From assembly GCF_025698545.1 (NCBI RefSeq), contig NC_068570.1:59911924-59975923 (forward strand): a stretch of 64,000 nucleotides of DNA, given 5' to 3'. Below the pieces are notes generated by a model, which saw only the letters and a program-made list of their open reading frames with translations, was not told the origin of the DNA and searched no databases. Below, one piece after another: positions 30,415-40,639 of this stretch. Position 1 is the stretch's first letter. Each line of letters starts with the position of its first letter. Both the position numbers and the translations under genes were made by a program. Origin of the DNA: Gossypium raimondii (taxonomy: Eukaryota > Streptophyta > Magnoliopsida > Malvales > Malvaceae).

Positions 30415-31510
30415 TTGAAATTGTAACCTCATTAACAGAACATACTCTAGCATAGGAATAGGGTTGATTTGGTTCTAGAACAACACGTCCAACAAGTTCT
30501 GTTGGTTGAGGAAGTGATATGGTCTCACTTCACAACATGAGAATTACAGATGATATGGTTGGTCTATCTGTTGGGTCTTCTTGCACGCACAATAACCCAA
30601 TATGAATGCATCGAAGCACCTGACTGACCACGCATGACTCGACAATCAATGGATCTATTAGCTTCATTCCTTGACCTTCAGACCATAGTATCCTTTAGGC
30701 AAGACCCCTCAATTGAATATCAAGATAGTCATGTACGAATCTTATCACTTTAAACTAATAAATGAGAGCCAAATGATTGACTCGTAATAAAGAAACCCAA
30801 TTGGTTGGCTTTGGTGAGTAAGAGTTGGCATTGTTTAAATTCTCTAGAATCTGATGATACAAACCGGCCGTGTCACTAGTTTCGTTTTCTGAAGGAGGCA
30901 GAACCGGCACCGGGGCTTCTGATTCAACACCATGGTTCTTGGTTATGCTAGTCTCCGGTGATACGTCTCAGGGTGTTCCATAAAACTGTTCCACCTCGTA
31001 CCTGATATTACAGCTCGGTGTAAGAACTCATCCAACCTGTTTTCCGACAGATGCTTTTGGAAGTTGAGCAATAGCTCTTTGTAGACATGACAGACAATCT
31101 GCAGCCGACAAATCAGGGGTGCATTGAACAAGTCCATACAACATCATGGAACTCCAAACATTAACTTGTTTAGTTGCATACATGTGGTTAGAAACATTCG
31201 AAATCATCTTCGTTAGATCCTCGAATCTCTGCAAATTCATCCCAATGGTTTACATCTTGAAGGTTCCATGCATAAAGAACAGGTGATAGCTCCATGATAG
31301 AGAAGAAAGATCTATAGGAACAACGCACTAGGCATTGATCATCCCATATGATCGCTTCTTTGTTACCGGGACACTGGTTTCCGATCTCAGCGCTTGTTGT
31401 GTTAATGCAGCTTTTGTAGATATCGGGTTTAACATCACCTCTACAAAGGAAAAGGCCATAAACTTTGTCTGGTTCTACCCCATTCAAGGTCCTTGCTCCG
31501 GTTTCAAGTC
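30415..31510 (-). pseudogene. Truncated CRK pseudogene
   Basis: The minus strand encodes DUF26 remnants: domain 1 near 31490-31190 (KVYGLFLCRGDVKPD, with Tyr where the second Cys should be) and domain 2 near 31190-31020 (CTPDLSAADCLSC). A Pro-rich stalk follows at 30930-30880 (ESEAPVPVLPPSE), then the last kinase exon at 30690-30420 ([28 protein letters not shown]). The signal peptide, the membrane helix and kinase exons 3-6 are absent. At least two frame breaks lie in the DUF26 part and further damage lies in the last exon. A protein kinase cannot be made. It is the third CRK-type locus in a row on this strand, so it is a decayed tandem duplicate of the two intact genes. Confidence 0.88.
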
Positions 31511-31804
31511 CTCCTTAGTGGCGGATCCGCTAGTTGTGAGTACAAAAACCCTGGTTGTTTGGGCTTCTCTGGCCACGCCCTTCCCTCCCGGCGACGATAG
31601 TTGGTTGTGTGGGCTAGTGTTTGCATCAAATGCACAATATATTCATGAACATATAATTAAATAAACAAACACATTTCTCATTTTATATATACATATATAT
31701 ATTAATGAAACATAATTATTGATAATTACAACAATAATATTAATGTTTTTATTTATCAATTAAAAAGTAAATGAGTTTATTCATGAACGTATAGGAAGAT
31801 TCAT

Positions 31805-32398
31805 TTAACCGAAATGAGCATGACATTTCTTGTTCTTCCAAGCCGGCAAGATCGATCCTTTTGGTCCAACTCCAACATCACAATTGACATGCATCTTATG
31901 GTGCTTAGCATCCCATGTTCTAATCTTGTATTTGATCACCGACGTTATTTGCAACCGGAAAACCACCATCCCTTGTTTCCTAGCATTAATGAACTCCGGC
32001 CAACGCTTTCCGGTCACCGTCAGCGTCACCCCACAAAATTTACCATACAACATCGTAGTTCTCTTTGGTCCTTGTAAGAAGGGTTCCATCAATGGTGTCC
32101 ACCCGATTTGTTGATCCCTATAAAAGACCAACCCGGCCACGGAGTCGTAATAGATTCCGTTGTGCTTGTTGGTGTTACGGGCGGTGACGTTGAACGTTAT
32201 TCGAGAATCGTTGAACCCCGACGGTTGAGCGAAACCAGGGACGGTGAAATCGATGATATGAAACGTTGGACGATGAGGGCGTAAACTAAGCCATAGAATC
32301 AATAAAATAGTGCCAAGTAAAAGTAAAAGAATAGACAAGAATATGGTAAGCAGTTTGGTGAAACCCTGGCAATACTTCTCTGACTGGACCGCCGCCAT
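31805..32398 (-). CDS. NHL (NDR1/HIN1-like, LEA_2) protein, copy 1
   Basis: A single exon encodes 197 aa. A short basic cytoplasmic tail is followed by a membrane helix at about residues 16-36 (LLTIFLSILLLLLGTILLIL), the family's LRPHRPTFHI junction and an LEA_2 beta-sandwich with potential N-glycosylation sites (NDS, NVT). The family's typical blocks are present (FTVPGF, ITFNVTARN, IGIYYDS-like NGIYYDS). NHL proteins sit at the plasma membrane and several act in pathogen responses; a specific role here is inference. The N-terminus lacks the roughly 65-residue cytoplasmic extension found in copy 2. Antisense frames over it are shadows. Confidence 0.9.
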   Translation of the reverse strand: MAAVQSEKYCQGFTKLLTIFLSILLLLLGTILLILWLSLRPHRPTFHIIDFTVPGFAQPSGFNDSRITFNVTARNTNKHNGIYYDSVAGLVFYRDQQIGWTPLMEPFLQGPKRTTMLYGKFCGVTLTVTGKRWPEFINARKQGMVVFRLQITSVIKYKIRTWDAKHHKMHVNCDVGVGPKGSILPAWKNKKCHAHFG

Positions 32399-32489
32399 TG
32401 TTTGGACTGATGGAGGTGGTTTTGGTTCGGAGATGGAATCAAAGGGTGTTGTTCTGCAGTGTTGATTAAGTGATCTTAAAAAGGGAAGG

Positions 32490-32628
32490 GACGTTAAAAG
32501 AATTTGTACCCTTTTTGCATGGCGAAAGAAAAGAATAAGGCCATTATCGTTTAATGAAATAAGCTATCCATGTTCACAAATGATCTGTGTTTTGGATATG
32601 TAATGCTATGATTATGTTTAATTACTAC
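32490..32628. repeat. Upstream segment shared with 34172-34310
   Basis: The sequence from AAAAGAATTTGTACC through CTTTTTGCATGGCGAAAGAA and GTGTTTTGGATATGTAATGC to TGATTATGTTTAATTA lies just upstream of NHL copy 1. It recurs almost intact at 34172-34310. A shorter related piece (CTTTTTGCATGGGGAAAAG) lies upstream of NHL copy 2 at about 36556. It is the duplicated promoter-proximal DNA of the NHL unit. Confidence 0.8.
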
Positions 32629-32629
32629 T

Positions 32630-33215
32630 ACATTATGGCCAAGTCCGAAACTCGGACCAAAATTTGGGAGGATTTGAGTAAAAATATTAAACTTGAAAAT
32701 GAATCTGGGTAAATAAATTAGGCTCGTTTAATATGATCCAAGCTCGAACTCAAACATTCAAAGCTCAAGCTTGACTGGCCCGATCTATTTTCTATGTATA
32801 TATATATATAACACAAATAAATTAAATTTATAGTTAAATATTAAAAAAATTAAGATACTTATATATAACACATAACTATTGAATAATTTAATTATATAAT
32901 TCGAGTTTTAATATTGTGTTTAATCAGACTAGAATGATGAGGTTGCGAGCAAGTTTTTATTTGTTATTTCTTTGTTCGAGTCAAGTAGAGTTTAAATTTT
33001 TTTTAAATCAAGATCAAGCTCAATTCGTCTAAAAAATTCATACTACTGTTTAAAAATAATAAAATAATAAAAATATATTTTTATATTAATATTTATATAT
33101 TTTTATAATTAAATTTAAATAAAGATATTTAAAAAAAATTATCAAACTAGGTCCAAATTCGACTCAAATCGAGCTAAACCAAGTAGGTCACCCAACTCAT
33201 AGACAACTCTACTTT
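32630..33215. mobile_element. GGCCC-family hAT-type MITE, degenerate
   Basis: The left part has ATTATGGCCAAGTCCGAAAC and AATTTGGGAGGATTTGAG, then an AT-rich core. The right part has CCAAGTAGGTCACCCAACTC and ends ACAACTCTA. The order matches the family with 8-bp target duplications; GC-rich blocks here have decayed. Confidence 0.55.
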
Positions 33216-33230
33216 CACATTATATCTTTG

Positions 33231-33975
33231 GGTAAACTACTAAAATAGTCGCTTTTGTTTACCTCAGGTTACATTTTAGTCACTTATGTTTGAAATGTTA
33301 TGTTTTTGTTACTTACGTCATCAAATTGTAACATTTTAGTCACTGAGTCGTTAACGGTGTAATAGTAAGCTGACGTGACACGTTAAATCATCATTTCAAA
33401 CAAAAAAATTTAGGTTAATTTATACAATCAGTCCCTATATTTTTTTTCATTTTGATCAATTTAATTTTTTTCTTTTATGTTCTTTTAACTTTTCTTCTTC
33501 TTTTTTTCATTCTCTTTTACTTCTCCCTCTATTTTCCTCCCTTTCTCCATTTTTTTAACATAGTTTTTTTTTCTATATTTTCCATTTGTTAAAACTTGTC
33601 CCTATACTTTTATTTTTTGAACAATTTAATTTTTTTCAAGTGAGGCGAGCTTGTGGACTGATTTTAACAAATGAAAAACATAGAAAAACAACGTTAAAAG
33701 AAATGAAGAAGGGAGGAAAACAGAGGTAGAAGTAGAAGAGAATGTATGAAAAAAAAAAAGAAGATTAAAAGAACATAAAAGAAAAAAAAATTAAATTGCT
33801 CAAAATAAAAAAAATATAGGGACCAATTACAGAATTTAACCTAAAATTTTCGTTTGAAATGATGATTTAACGTGCCACGCCAGCTTACCGTTACATAGTT
33901 AACAGCAATTAACGGCTCAGTGACTAAAATGTTACAACACGATAACGTAAGTGACTAAAACTATTTATACCTTTT
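33231..33975. mobile_element. Long foldback element, about 740 bp
   Basis: The left arm has ACATTTTAGTCACTGAGTCG, AGCTGACGTGACACGTTAAA and TCATCATTTCAAAC. The right arm has the inverses GTTTGAAATGATGATTTAAC, CACGCCAGCTTACC and CTCAGTGACTAAAATGT. Each arm is roughly 180-350 bases, meeting in a pyrimidine/purine-rich centre (TCTTCTTCTTTTT against AAAAAAAGAAGA). It has no coding capacity, and transcripts would fold into a long hairpin. Confidence 0.75.
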
Positions 33976-34124
33976 GTCCTACTTTTATTATAACGAGTAT
34001 CTCTTCTTATCGTCGATTTAAATTCGGATTTGAGTTGAAATAACTTATTTAGTTACGGATTAGTGACGGATCTTGTTATTAAATGCATCGGTGGTATCAT
34101 TCATAATTCCAACATTACATTAAA

Positions 34125-34310
34125 AAAATCAAATAAAAATAAGAATAATTACGTAACAATGGAAGAACCAAATAAAAGAATCTATAGTCTTTTTGCATGG
34201 CGAAAGAAAAGAATAAGGCCGCCATCGTTTTAACGAATAAGCTATCCACCTTGGTAAATGCATTGTGTTTTGGATATGTAAGGCTATGATTATGTTTAAC
34301 TAATACGAGA
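34125..34310. pseudogene. Flanks of a deleted NHL gene copy
   Basis: The left part (34125-34171: AAATCAAATAAAAATAAGAA to CAATGGAAGAA) matches the DNA just downstream of NHL copy 2 (about 35645-35687). The right part (34172-34310) matches the DNA just upstream of NHL copy 1 (32490-32628). In a normal unit these two flanks enclose the coding exon. Here they are joined directly, so a third NHL unit appears to have lost its entire coding region. No coding sequence remains. Confidence 0.75.
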
Positions 34311-34314
34311 ATAG

Positions 34315-34773
34315 TAGATCTGCTTATGGTTTGGGTTATTCGTTTAAATTTTGAAATTTAAGAGAGTTTTGATAAAAATATTAGGTTTGAAAAATAAGCT
34401 TGGGCAAAAAAATTAGACCCGTTTGAAATATGGTCCGAGCTTAGGCCCGAGCCTGATCCACCCAGCATGTTTTCTATTTTATATAAATATTATGTTATTT
34501 TTATATAGTATGTAATATATAACACGTAAAAACTAAATTTATAGTAATATATAATGTTTTAATGTAAATATTTAAAAAAATGTTAAAATGTTTATATAAA
34601 AATTATATAAAGATATATATAGGCGGGCCTAAAATGGACTTCGGCTAGTCATTTACAAATATGGGTAGACTTGGACAAAACTTTAGACTTATATTTTGGA
34701 CTGAGCTGAGCTTGAATAAACATAAAGTGTATTGATCTCAACCCGAACCCGGCCCGACTAATAAACACCTCTA
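34315..34773. mobile_element. GGCCC-family hAT-type MITE, degenerate
   Basis: The left end is TAGATCTGCTTATGG. The interior has TTAGGCCCGAGCCTGATCC and AATGGACTTCGGC, and the right end is AATAAACACCTCTA. The flanks GAGAATAG and AGTAATAG are only partly alike, so the target duplication is not secure. Confidence 0.55.
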
Positions 34774-34841
34774 AGTAATAGTGTGATAAATACAATATAA
34801 AATATCCAAACATGCCTATATTAAACTACAAAATAGCTCTT

Positions 34842-35370
34842 GTTGATATCGTGATACAGCAAAAAGGAGACACGAAGGAGGATGTGATGGTGGTCACGGA
34901 GGCCGGTTCACCCAATCAGGGCGGAGAGCCGGTGGTTACAAAGAATGAGGGGGAGGAAAGTTTGAAGGCTAAATGCTAAGAGTAAGTTGGCAGAGTATAG
35001 ACTTAGTATGCTGAAGAGTTTAACCTCTCTTCCTCGTTATTGGAGGTATTTATAGGCGGGGTCTCGTGGAAGATGGTGTTAATGTGCTGGACCTACCATC
35101 TAACCATCATTATGAAACATGTGGGATGGATGTCTTCGAAAGGATGAGAATGTCTGTGATGGGATAGATCCTGTCATTCCTAATTTGGCGGTATGGAGCA
35201 GTTAAACCCGACCAACGACATCATGTTCATAATAGAAGGACGAGGGCCTGGAGTAGCGGGTGGTTCTTGCTTGTCTAGGTGATTAGGACGGGAGGTGAAG
35301 CTCGAGGGTGACCTTCTGATTAGTAACTAATGGATTTGTTGTTCAAGTGTCCTTATTTGGATAGAGGAAT
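34842..35370. mobile_element. Probable LTR-retrotransposon LTR fragment (fossil)
   Basis: On the minus strand this GC-richer block has a promoter-like CCTATAAATACCTCC followed by an AGAGG-rich leader, the layout of a plant retrotransposon LTR. No internal coding region, primer-binding site or partner LTR is visible, so it is a partial, broken remnant. The boundaries are approximate and the family (Gypsy or Copia) cannot be decided. It lies between the NHL ghost copy and NHL copy 2. Confidence 0.4.
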
Positions 35371-35389
35371 ATAACAAGTCTTATATTAT

Positions 35390-35645
35390 GAGATTGAATA
35401 ATTAATTTAATTATATAATTTGATTTTCTTTATTGTGCTTAATTAGAATAGAAGGATGAGGTTGCTATAACAAGTTTTAATTTGTAAGTCATTTATTTGT
35501 TCTTATATTTTCGCATAGAGATGTCTATGAACTGGATCAGATAGTAGCTTAATTTTCTAAAAGATTCAAGCTTAATCTCGACACGTTCAAAAAGCTCATG
35601 ATACTGTTTAAAAATAATAAAATATTTTTATATTTTTATAATTAA
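35390..35645. repeat. Duplicate of 32880-33130
   Basis: The segment with TTTAATTATATAATTTG, TTGTGCTTAATTAGAATAGA and GGATGAGGTTGC corresponds to TTTAATTATATAATTCG, TTGTGTTTAATCAGACTAGA and TGATGAGGTTGC near 32890-32950. It therefore belongs to the same local duplication as the NHL genes, or to a shared MITE interior. Confidence 0.5.
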
Positions 35646-35731
35646 AATCAAATAAAAATAAGAATAATTACACAACAATGGAAGAATCAGTTGAAATGAA
35701 AATGAGAAAGAAAAAACATGTTATGCAAGAA

Positions 35732-36529
35732 TCAACTGAAATAGACAGGACATTTCTTGTTTCTCCAAGTCGGCAAGATCGTTCCATCGGGTCCAACAGC
35801 AACATCGCAATTAACATGCAGCTTATGATGTTTAGTATCCCACGTAGTAACCTTAAATCTAATCACCGACGTTATCTCCAATCGGAAAATCACCGTCCCT
35901 TGTTGCCTAGCATCCATAAACTCCTTCCAACGGTTACTATTCACCGTCAACGTCGCCGCACCAAACGTACTGTACACGATCGTAGTCGTCTTCGGTTCTT
36001 GGTAAAAAGGGTCCATTAACGGAGCCGACCCGATTTGTTGATCCTTATAAAAAACTGACCCGACCATGGAATCGTAGTAGATTCCAATGTGTGGATTAGA
36101 GTTCCTGTCTGTCACGTTAAACGTTATTTGAGCGTTCTCGAACCCCGAAGGTTGAGACAGACCAGGAACAATGAAATCAACAATATGAAACCTAGGACGA
36201 TGAGGACGTAAACTAAGCCATAAAATGAACAACACAATGCCAACAAATAAAAGAAGAGACAAGAATATGGTACATAAAATCTTGATGACTCGATTGGTAA
36301 AGCTTTCGCGAACACGGTGTGCGTAATAACGGGCAGTGTGGTGGCGTTTGATGGGTTGAGGTTGCGCTTGCGCTTGCGCTTGCGCTTGCGGGGTTGGTTG
36401 GTTCGGGTAGTCTTGTAGGGTGTACCGGATCGGCAACCTGTCGGAACGGGCCATTTTTTCTTTTCGAGAAGGTTTTCGGAGACGATTTTTGGGCGATGAA
36501 ACGGAAAGTGTTGCTTTTGTAGTGGCCAA
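35732..36529 (-). CDS. NHL (NDR1/HIN1-like, LEA_2) protein, copy 2
   Basis: A single exon encodes 265 aa from the first ATG, or 240 aa from an in-frame ATG at 36454 (MARSDRLPIRYTLQD). The cytoplasmic N-terminus carries an Ala-Gln run (AQAQAQAQPQP) coded by a GCGCTT-type hexamer repeat (about 36366-36390), which could vary in length. The membrane helix lies at about residues 83-106 (ILCTIFLSLLLFVGIVLFIL), then LRPHRPRFHI and an LEA_2 domain (QPSGFENAQITFNVTDRN, IGIYYDSMVG). It is clearly paralogous to copy 1 throughout the membrane and LEA_2 parts. A plasma-membrane, defence-related role is expected from the family. Confidence 0.9.
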   Translation of the reverse strand: MATTKATLSVSSPKNRLRKPSRKEKMARSDRLPIRYTLQDYPNQPTPQAQAQAQAQPQPIKRHHTARYYAHRVRESFTNRVIKILCTIFLSLLLFVGIVLFILWLSLRPHRPRFHIVDFIVPGLSQPSGFENAQITFNVTDRNSNPHIGIYYDSMVGSVFYKDQQIGSAPLMDPFYQEPKTTTIVYSTFGAATLTVNSNRWKEFMDARQQGTVIFRLEITSVIRFKVTTWDTKHHKLHVNCDVAVGPDGTILPTWRNKKCPVYFS

Positions 36530-36651
36530 TTACGTGATCTACAAGGAATTTGATGTCTTTTTGCATGGGGAAAAGAAAGGAATATAAGGCCCTTGTTTAT
36601 TTGGAGTTTGGGTGCAACTTTGGTGCTTATAATCATTAATTAGAACAACGA

Positions 36652-36689
<38 letters not shown>

Positions 36690-36770
36690 GATATAGGAAT
36701 TGCCAACTTGAAGGTATAAAGGTATCTTTGCTGCGTATAGGAACTGAAAAGTATGCGTACAATTTGGATA
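36530..36770. other. Upstream of NHL copy 2, with (TA)n
   Basis: It contains the shared NHL upstream piece (CTTTTTGCATGGGGAAAAG) and a (TA)n run at about 36657-36687. No gene was recognised. Confidence 0.5.
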
Positions 36771-37107
36771 AAGAATAAAGTTCATATACTATTTGGTTCA
36801 TGAGTTTCGTTTTATTTTCAATTTAGTCCTTAAGTTTTTTTGGTCCCAGTTTGGTATCTAAGTTTGGTTTCAATATTCAAATTGGTATCTGATTTTTATA
36901 ATTTTGATACTTGAATTTTTTGTCACCTGATTTTGGCTTCTGTGTTCAGTTTGGTACATGATTATTTTTTTACTAGAGCGCACGTGTCAAATATTCATTG
37001 GGCCACATAATTCCATTTGGTTTGAGTACTAAATTGAATATTAAACCAAACTCAAATACCAAATAGAACATAAAAATCAAACTTAGATACCAAATGATTT
37101 ATTAACC
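36770..37107. repeat. TTTGGTACC foldback repeat
   Basis: The left arm has TATACTATTTGGTTCATGAG. The right arm has AACTTAGATACCAAATGATT and TTATTAACCCT. The arms are imperfect inverted copies with repeated TTTGGTAC / GTACCAAA-like blocks between. Sister copies lie at 38588-38845 and 29740-29895. Confidence 0.6.
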
Positions 37108-37239
37108 CTAGAGAATCTGGTTTTCAAATTATTAGGTGGCAGAAAATTTGTTTATTGTTTAAATTATAAATATTCTAATATGGGTGGAATATGATTTTAA
37201 CATACTTTACAACTACATTCATATTTAATAAATATATTA

Positions 37240-37891
37240 TGTTTTTGTTTAAAACTGTGATTCGGGCGAATTAATGTACGATATCGTTATGTTTTATGTT
37301 TATTAAAGTTTGATTCAATTCAAAATTTAAGCTTAAAATTTTGCTCAAACTCGTCTGTATTTGTAAATACTAATTCAATCTCGTTTTAGGCTAGATCATA
37401 TATATGTATGTTTTAAGATATATATTGTTTTAAATTTAATAACTATTTTTTTATACGAATGCCTAGAATTACCCACAATACCTCCCCAAACCTTAAATAG
37501 GAGGATCAAACGCGTCTGAGCGTGTTCGAACCCACATCCTTCTGCACTGGCAACATTAATGCTTATGCTAACCGACTTAAGACTCAATCAATAATATTTA
37601 ATATTTTAGATTATTTTTCTTTTGTTAGAAATTTAATTTTAGAGAACATATTTTTTAATGTTTACATAGTATTTTTATTATTCTATATTTAATTTAATGT
37701 GATATAATATATAAAAATAAAATATATATTATAAATCGATCTCGGACCGTGAATATTAAAGTCCAACCTTAACTATTATTTTAAACAGATTCAAGCCCAT
37801 TTTCGGACCTCATACTTTTATCCAAGCGCTTCCATATTTCAGATACGCTTTGGAGCTTGAGTGAAATCCGCTCCATAAATAGGTCTACTAA
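37240..37891. repeat. GGCCC-type MITE split by a SINE
   Basis: The right end (CTCCATAAATAGGTCTA) and the CTTAACTATTATTTTAAACA/GATTCAAGCCCATTTTCGG block are of the GGCCC-MITE type. The left end near 37258 (GTGATTCGGGCGAATT) is uncertain. The family 1 SINE at 37445-37592 lies inside, as if inserted. Confidence 0.4.
37445..37592 (-). repeat. tRNA-derived SINE (family 1)
   Basis: On the minus strand: GATTGAGTCTTAAGTCGG, GCATAAGCATTAATGTTGCC, the B-box-like GTGGGTTCGAACACG, then ATCCTCCTATTTAAGGTTTG and GGTAATTCTAGGCAT. The order matches copies at 38250 and 42839. Confidence 0.7.
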
Positions 37892-38249
37892 AATTCAAAT
37901 ACGAGCATTTATATCTTTCATTATTTTTAGGTTGAGGCCTCCTACTAGCAAAAAACATGAAAATAGCCCATTAATATTTTGGGTCTTATTACTCATTGGG
38001 ACCAATAATGTCTAGTCTTTGGGCTACAATGTTTGTATATACGATTTGTACCAAGGTTGAGTTCTACAATTTGTATTTAATATCGTGTTTAACATATGAA
38101 TACGAAGACATGACTTTTAAAAAATTTTCTAATATATAAAAAAATATTTACGAAATACGATAATATTCATCTTAAACAAGTAACTAATGACAAATATTTA
38201 CGGCGAGATTCCTATTCTATCTTTTATATATATATATATATAATGTTTA

Positions 38250-38372
38250 AAATTACCAATAGTCCCTGTTAATCCTAGGAGGATAATATGCTTCAACGCA
38301 CTCGAACCCATATTTTCTTACACTGACAACAATATCGATACCTATTGAGCTAAGACTCAATCGATAAAATTT
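38250..38372 (-). repeat. tRNA-derived SINE (family 1)
   Basis: On the minus strand: GATTGAGTCTTAGCTCAATA (a good A-box region), ATTGTTGTCAGTGTAAG, GTTCGAGTGCGTTGAAGC (B box) and ATTATCCTCCTAGGATT. This copy preserves the tRNA-like head best. Confidence 0.75.
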
Positions 38373-38587
38373 CCGTTTATTTTAAAATTAAACTATTTGG
38401 TCATATATACAATTTGCGTAAGTGTTGGCTCAATTATTTTACTTTATTGACTTATAGGCATATGTGGTGTTACTGCTATATTAGATAGAAGATAATCCAC
38501 TTGGTTGGTTCAGATTTCAAAGTTTGGACTTTCATGATAGGCGTCTATTTATCAATGGTAAATTGAAATTGTATTTTAAAAATATGG

Positions 38588-38845
38588 ATTAATGCACTAT
38601 TTGGTACTTATATTTAGTTTTAATATTTAATTTGGTACCTGAGTTTTTTGTCCTAATTTAGCATTTAAGTTTGGCTTCAATGTTCAATTTGGTACCTGAG
38701 TTTTTTCAAATTGATACTCAAGTTTTTCTTTGTCCCAAAGTTTGACTTCAATGTTCAATTTGGACTACATGATATTGTTTGGTTTGGGTATCAAATTGAA
38801 CACTGAAACCAAATATAAATACCAAATGGTATATTAACCCTAAAA
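38588..38845. repeat. TTTGGTACC foldback repeat
   Basis: The left arm has TTAATGCACTATTTGGTACT. The right arm has the inverse AATACCAAATGGTATATTAA. The middle has TTCAATTTGGTACCTGAG blocks. It is the same family as 36770-37107. Confidence 0.65.
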
Positions 38846-38849
38846 ATAT

Positions 38850-39130
38850 TAATACATATCCCTTTTGCACATTTACTCAATAATGTTATAAAAACACTAA
38901 AAATATTAAAATAAATGTTTCCCCAGCAAATTGAAAATACAAAAGAAAAAGTATATAGGCATGTGATTCGCACCGAGCCCGGGCCAAAAAAATTATGCCC
39001 GATGCCCAATTCATTTAGAAAAAGGGGCCTTATTTTTTGTCCAAACCCATTTTTCGGATTTATATAATTTCCTACTTTTCGAACAAGCCTTCGAACCTAA
39101 ACGAGTGACCTGACCCATGATTATATCTAA
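38850..39130. mobile_element. GGCCC-family hAT-type MITE, right part
   Basis: The interior ACTAAAAATATTAAAATAAA then TGTTTCCCCAGCAAATTG matches the cores at 48745-49288 and 60934-61470. It is followed by CCGAGCCCGGGCC and a right end ACCCATGATTATATCTA. The left terminus is missing. Confidence 0.6.
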
Positions 39131-40139
39131 TTGCATGCATTAATATATATAAATTGAATATGAGTTTAGTTCAAATGAGTGATTATTCAAAATGGACTAT
39201 GAATATTTAGATAATTCTAAAAAATTTCTATCCTAATCCTTGGTATAAAAAATTAAAAATATACAAATTTCAACTTTGACTATTTTAGTTGATAATGGTG
39301 GTTAGCCCTCATTTATGTGTATTATTGTTTTTTTTTTTGGTGAATTATGAGAGGAAGGCAAAGCCCTAACAGTAACGCAACTAGCGCGACTCAAATCCAT
39401 GCCACATCTGAGACGATGAACACCTTAACCATCAGACTAACACATGGGGTTCATGTATGATTGTTGTTTGATTATGCATTAATTGTAGCATTGTTGGTGG
39501 TTTTCACGTTTATAGGCAATTGCCATGATTAGTTTTCGATTGACTCTCTTATACTCGTATTCGAATATTGAAGATGACATTATTAAGGAGAGCAGTCACG
39601 AATTTTTAATTAATTATTTTTTATGAATAATAAAACTTATATGAAAAATACTTTAGTTTTAAAAAATGGAGTTTTTTTTTTAAAATTTTACAAGCAAGAC
39701 TAAGAATTTATCACGTGCCTTTCTTGATTTAACAAATTTAGCCCACAACATTTGTGTAAATGTTGAGGCTAAACTTTGTTGAGTTTTTTTTTTTTTTTAG
39801 AATTAAAGCCAAATTGACAAAATATGTAAACACCAAGGGATAGTTTTTTTATTATATCAATCGAAATTATGTACAATTGACGTAAGACATTAACATTGTG
39901 ATTAATTGTCCTTAGTTGCTCACTTTCAAAATTGACAGAGATTAAATTGCTCCGATTTTTTTGAGAGGGACTAATTTGTTCAATATTGAAATTGAGAAGG
40001 AGCGAAAAGATCTTTTTATCTTTTTTATTTATTTTTTAAACATTAATTAAAAAAACATAATAATTAGCTTTTTATCTTTTTATCATATCTATTCTTTTGG
40101 ATACAATACCTAAAACTACCCAACCCTAATATGTTTAAA
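39131..40139. other. Intergenic repeats, no gene
   Basis: At 39335-39450 there is a GC-richer block (GAGAGGAAGGCAAAGCCC, GCAACTAGCGCGACTC, ATCAGACTAACACATGGGG) that looks like part of a retroelement-type repeat but has no second copy in the window. Foldback-like poly-T stretches lie near 39790. No coding frame was recognised. Confidence 0.4.
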
Positions 40140-40495
40140 TTACGAATCTAGTCCTGTACTCTAATTTAGTCATTTTCAGTTCGTGTATTTTTCAAATTTT
40201 AAAATTTCAATTCTAACCCAAATGTAGGATTAAATTCATTAAGTTAAGTTTTGTTATTTCCAAAATCTTATGTGGCAAACGTATTAGCACATGTGCAATG
40301 GCATGTCAACTTGTTTTTTCCATATAATACTCACAAAAGTTACATCATTTTAGTTAATGGTTACCGTTTGAGTCAAGACTGAAATTTCAAAATTCAAAAA
40401 GTATAGGGACTATATTTGATCAAATTGGAAAACAAAGACTAAACCCACAACTTATGCATAGTACCAAACTAATAGCAGAATTTGACCTAACGAAT
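40140..40495. repeat. Foldback repeat (AGCAGAATTTGACC end)
   Basis: The left arm has TAGTCCTGTACTCTAATTTA. The right arm has AGCAGAATTTGACC and AAACAAAGACTAAACCC, inverse to the family's left arm. It is related to 29105-29545. A further degraded copy continues to about 40635. Confidence 0.5.
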
Positions 40496-40639
40496 TTAAC
40501 TGCTATCATTACGATCAATGCTGAAATGTTAAAATTCGAAAATTATGAAAACTAAAATTAATCAAATTAAAGCATAGCGATTAAATCTGCAACTTACACA
40601 TAATACATAGACTAATAACAGGATTTTACCAAATAATAA

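Noticed and set aside
31510-31640. GC-richer segment right of the CRK pseudogene (GGCCACGCCCTTCCCTCCCG)
   Set aside because: No match in the window and no domain in any frame, so neither a gene nor a named repeat could be supported.
36124-36636. 170-codon overlapping frame on the minus strand at NHL copy 2
   Set aside because: It is another frame of the same exon; the NHL frame has the membrane helix and LEA_2 domain.
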